Assembly: GCA_947306315.1 (NCBI GenBank) | Contig: CAMZGF010000038.1 | Coordinates: 1 to 7,136, forward strand | Length of the DNA: 7,136 nt | Origin: an uncultured Candidatus Saccharibacteria bacterium | GTDB taxonomy: Bacteria > Patescibacteriota > Saccharimonadia > Saccharimonadales > Saccharimonadaceae | Direction: 5' to 3' | In this document: in pieces, positions 5,522-7,136 of the stretch | How the letters are laid out: each line of letters opens with the position of its first letter | Position numbering within the stretch: position 1 is the first letter of the stretch | Made by a program: the position numbers and the translations under genes | The notes under the pieces: generated by a model | Database searches by the model: none | Told to the model about the DNA's origin: nothing | What the model saw: only the letters and a program-made list of their open reading frames with translations

Positions 5522-5527
5522 AAAGGA
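5522..5527 (+). promoter_or_regulatory. dnaK Shine-Dalgarno
   Basis: AAAGGA lies nine bases before ATG 5537 and three bases after the end of the second CIRCE, so folding or repressor binding at that operator could affect translation as well as transcription. Confidence 0.75.
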
Positions 5528-5536
5528 TAAAACATT

Positions 5537-7136
5537 ATGGGAAAAATTATTGGTATTGACCTCGGAACAACCAACTCAGCTTTTGCTTACATGGTTGCAG
5601 GAAAACCAGAAGTTATCACAAACGCAGAAGGCGACAGAACTACACCTAGCGTTATCGCAGTCACAAAGAAAGGCGAACGCCTTGTTGGTAAAGTAGCTCA
5701 GCGCCAGCGTGTCACAAACCCTAAGAACACAATCTATGGTATTAAACGTCTTATTGGTCGCAAATTTGAAGATGAAGAAGTAAAGCATGATCTCGACATT
5801 ATGCCATACGAAATTGTCAAAAAAGGCAACGGCGTTGCTGTAAAAATGGATGGCAAAGAATATACTCCAGAAGAAATCTCAGCAATGGTCCTTTCAAAGA
5901 TTAAAGCTGATGCAGAAGCATTCCTCGGTGAGAAAGTCACTGAAGCTATCATCACTGTCCCTGCATACTTTGACGATTCGCAACGTCAAGCAACAAAAGA
6001 TGCTGGCAAAATCGCTGGTCTCGAAGTTAAACGTATTATCAACGAGCCAACCGCAGCTGCTCTTGCTTATGGCCTTGATAAGAAGAATGAAGAACAGATC
6101 GTAGTATTCGACCTTGGTGGTGGTACTTTCGATGTCTCAATCCTTGAAATCGGCGACGGTGTCTTTGAGGTAAAATCAACCAACGGTGATACCCACCTCG
6201 GTGGTGAAGACTTCGACAATATTATCGTCAATTTCCTCTGTGATGAATTCAAGAAAGAATCTGGTATCGATATTAAGAATGATGCTGCAGCAATGCAACG
6301 TGTTAAGGATGAAGCTGAGAAAGCTAAGAAAGAGCTCTCAAGTGCAACCTCAACTGATATTAATCTCCCATTCCTTTCAGCAGATGAAGATGGTCCAAAA
6401 CACTTTGAATATACACTTACCCGCGCAAAGATGGAAGAGCTTGTAGCTCCACTTCTCGATCGCCTCGCAGGTCCAGTTGAAAAAGCTTTGAAAGATGCAA
6501 AACTCGAAGCAAAGGATATCGACGAAGTTGTTATGGTTGGCGGTATGACTCGTATGCCAGCAGTTGTCGAGAAAGTTAAGAATCTCTTCGGCAAGGAACC
6601 AATGCAGGGTGTTAACCCAGACGAAGTTGTCGCAGTTGGTGCTGCAATCCAAGGCGGCGTTCTTCAAGGTGATGTTAAGGATGTTCTCCTTCTCGATGTC
6701 ACTCCACTTACGCTCGGTATTGAAACTATGGGTGGCGTCCGTACTCCACTTATCGACCGCAACACCACTATTCCAACTTCAAAGTCAGAAGTATTTAGTA
6801 CAGCAAGCGATAACCAGCCACAAGTTGAGATTCACGTCCTTCAAGGTGAACGCGAATTCGCGAAGGACAACAAATCTCTCGGTCGCTTTATCCTCGATGG
6901 CATCGCACCAGCTCCACGCGGTGTCCCACAAATTGAAGTTACTTTCAACCTTGATGCAAACGGTATCTTGAATGTTACCGCAAAAGATAAGGGAACTGGT
7001 AAAGAACAATCAATCACCATCCAAAACTCTGGCAACATGAGCAAGGAAGATATCGAAAAAGCTCAAAAAGAAGCTGAAATGCACGCCGAAGAAGACAAGA
7101 AGAAAAAGGATTCTGTCGACGCTAAAAACCACCTAG
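5537..7136 (+). CDS. dnaK: Molecular chaperone DnaK (Hsp70), 3' partial
   Basis: The frame stays open from ATG 5537 to the window end, giving 533 codons; E. coli DnaK has 638, so about 100 residues of the C-terminal lid and tail are missing. This cytoplasmic ATP-driven chaperone binds exposed hydrophobic peptides and works with DnaJ and GrpE. Visible landmarks are phosphate-1 loop GIDLGTTNS (6-14), VPAYFDDSQRQATKDAG, INEPTAAALAYGLD, phosphate-2 loop DLGGGTFD (192-199), VVMVGGMTRMPAV, and the interdomain linker VLLLDVTP (383-390). The substrate-binding domain follows with TTIPTSKSEVFSTA, HVLQGERE and IAPAPRGVPQIEVTF, then the start of the helical lid. Residues about 76-101 hold the extra segment in ATPase subdomain I present in E. 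coli-type DnaK and absent from Bacillus-type DnaK. Two CIRCE sites and a strong promoter precede it. It is first in its transcript, with no hrcA or grpE upstream; downstream partners are beyond the window. Confidence 0.98.
   Translation, partial: MGKIIGIDLGTTNSAFAYMVAGKPEVITNAEGDRTTPSVIAVTKKGERLVGKVAQRQRVTNPKNTIYGIKRLIGRKFEDEEVKHDLDIMPYEIVKKGNGVAVKMDGKEYTPEEISAMVLSKIKADAEAFLGEKVTEAIITVPAYFDDSQRQATKDAGKIAGLEVKRIINEPTAAALAYGLDKKNEEQIVVFDLGGGTFDVSILEIGDGVFEVKSTNGDTHLGGEDFDNIIVNFLCDEFKKESGIDIKNDAAAMQRVKDEAEKAKKELSSATSTDINLPFLSADEDGPKHFEYTLTRAKMEELVAPLLDRLAGPVEKALKDAKLEAKDIDEVVMVGGMTRMPAVVEKVKNLFGKEPMQGVNPDEVVAVGAAIQGGVLQGDVKDVLLLDVTPLTLGIETMGGVRTPLIDRNTTIPTSKSEVFSTASDNQPQVEIHVLQGEREFAKDNKSLGRFILDGIAPAPRGVPQIEVTFNLDANGILNVTAKDKGTGKEQSITIQNSGNMSKEDIEKAQKEAEMHAEEDKKKKDSVDAKNHL

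Noticed and set aside
1..7136. CRISPR arrays, insertion sequences, tRNA or rRNA genes, or a defence island
   Set aside because: No repeat-spacer pattern, transposase, terminal inverted repeats or structural RNA could be seen. The only substantial repeat is the coding one at 4166-4588.

Overview
This is a bacterial window of roughly 40% G+C with tightly packed genes and the standard genetic code: every complete gene ends in TAA or TAG, and none needs TGA read as an amino acid. The DnaK sequence style, the small compact genes and the mix of poorly known membrane proteins suggest a Patescibacteria/CPR genome, most likely Saccharibacteria (TM7)-like. This is inference from sequence style, not a database result. 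The two CIRCE operators show that an HrcA-type heat-shock repressor is expected elsewhere in the genome.

Layout. (1) Positions 1-1489 (+): 3' part of a multi-pass GT-C/GT39-like glycosyltransferase whose start lies before the window. (2) Positions 3885-1490 (-): a three-gene operon encoding a six-helix membrane protein, an 81-residue basic ATP-cone-like protein and a flavoprotein of the disulfide-reductase family. The genes overlap by one base (TAATG) or lie 12 bp apart. An extended -10 promoter sits so close to the first ATG that the mRNA is probably leaderless. The operon's last stop codon directly abuts the stop codon of the glycosyltransferase. (3) Positions 3886-4039: divergent intergenic region with promoter candidates and a 10-bp perfect palindrome. 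(4) Positions 4040-4765 (+): a secreted, membrane-anchored protein built from four CX12C modules in two 77-residue repeats. (5) Positions 4802-5416 (+): a DUF2238/YjdF-like membrane protein with its own extended -10 promoter. (6) Positions 5417-5536: heat-shock control region with two CIRCE operators bracketing a promoter. (7) Positions 5537-7136 (+): dnaK, cut by the right edge.

How the parts relate. dnaK is an independently regulated stress gene and seems unrelated to its neighbours. The minus-strand operon looks like one functional unit joining a membrane protein to a soluble flavin enzyme. That enzyme has lost both redox cysteines and, apparently, the catalytic histidine of its family, so it is unlikely to be a dihydrolipoamide dehydrogenase or mercuric reductase. 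The glycosyltransferase, the cysteine-module protein and the DUF2238-like protein are all envelope proteins. The most promising candidates for new biology are the CX12C-module surface protein and the operon containing the cysteine-less flavoprotein.
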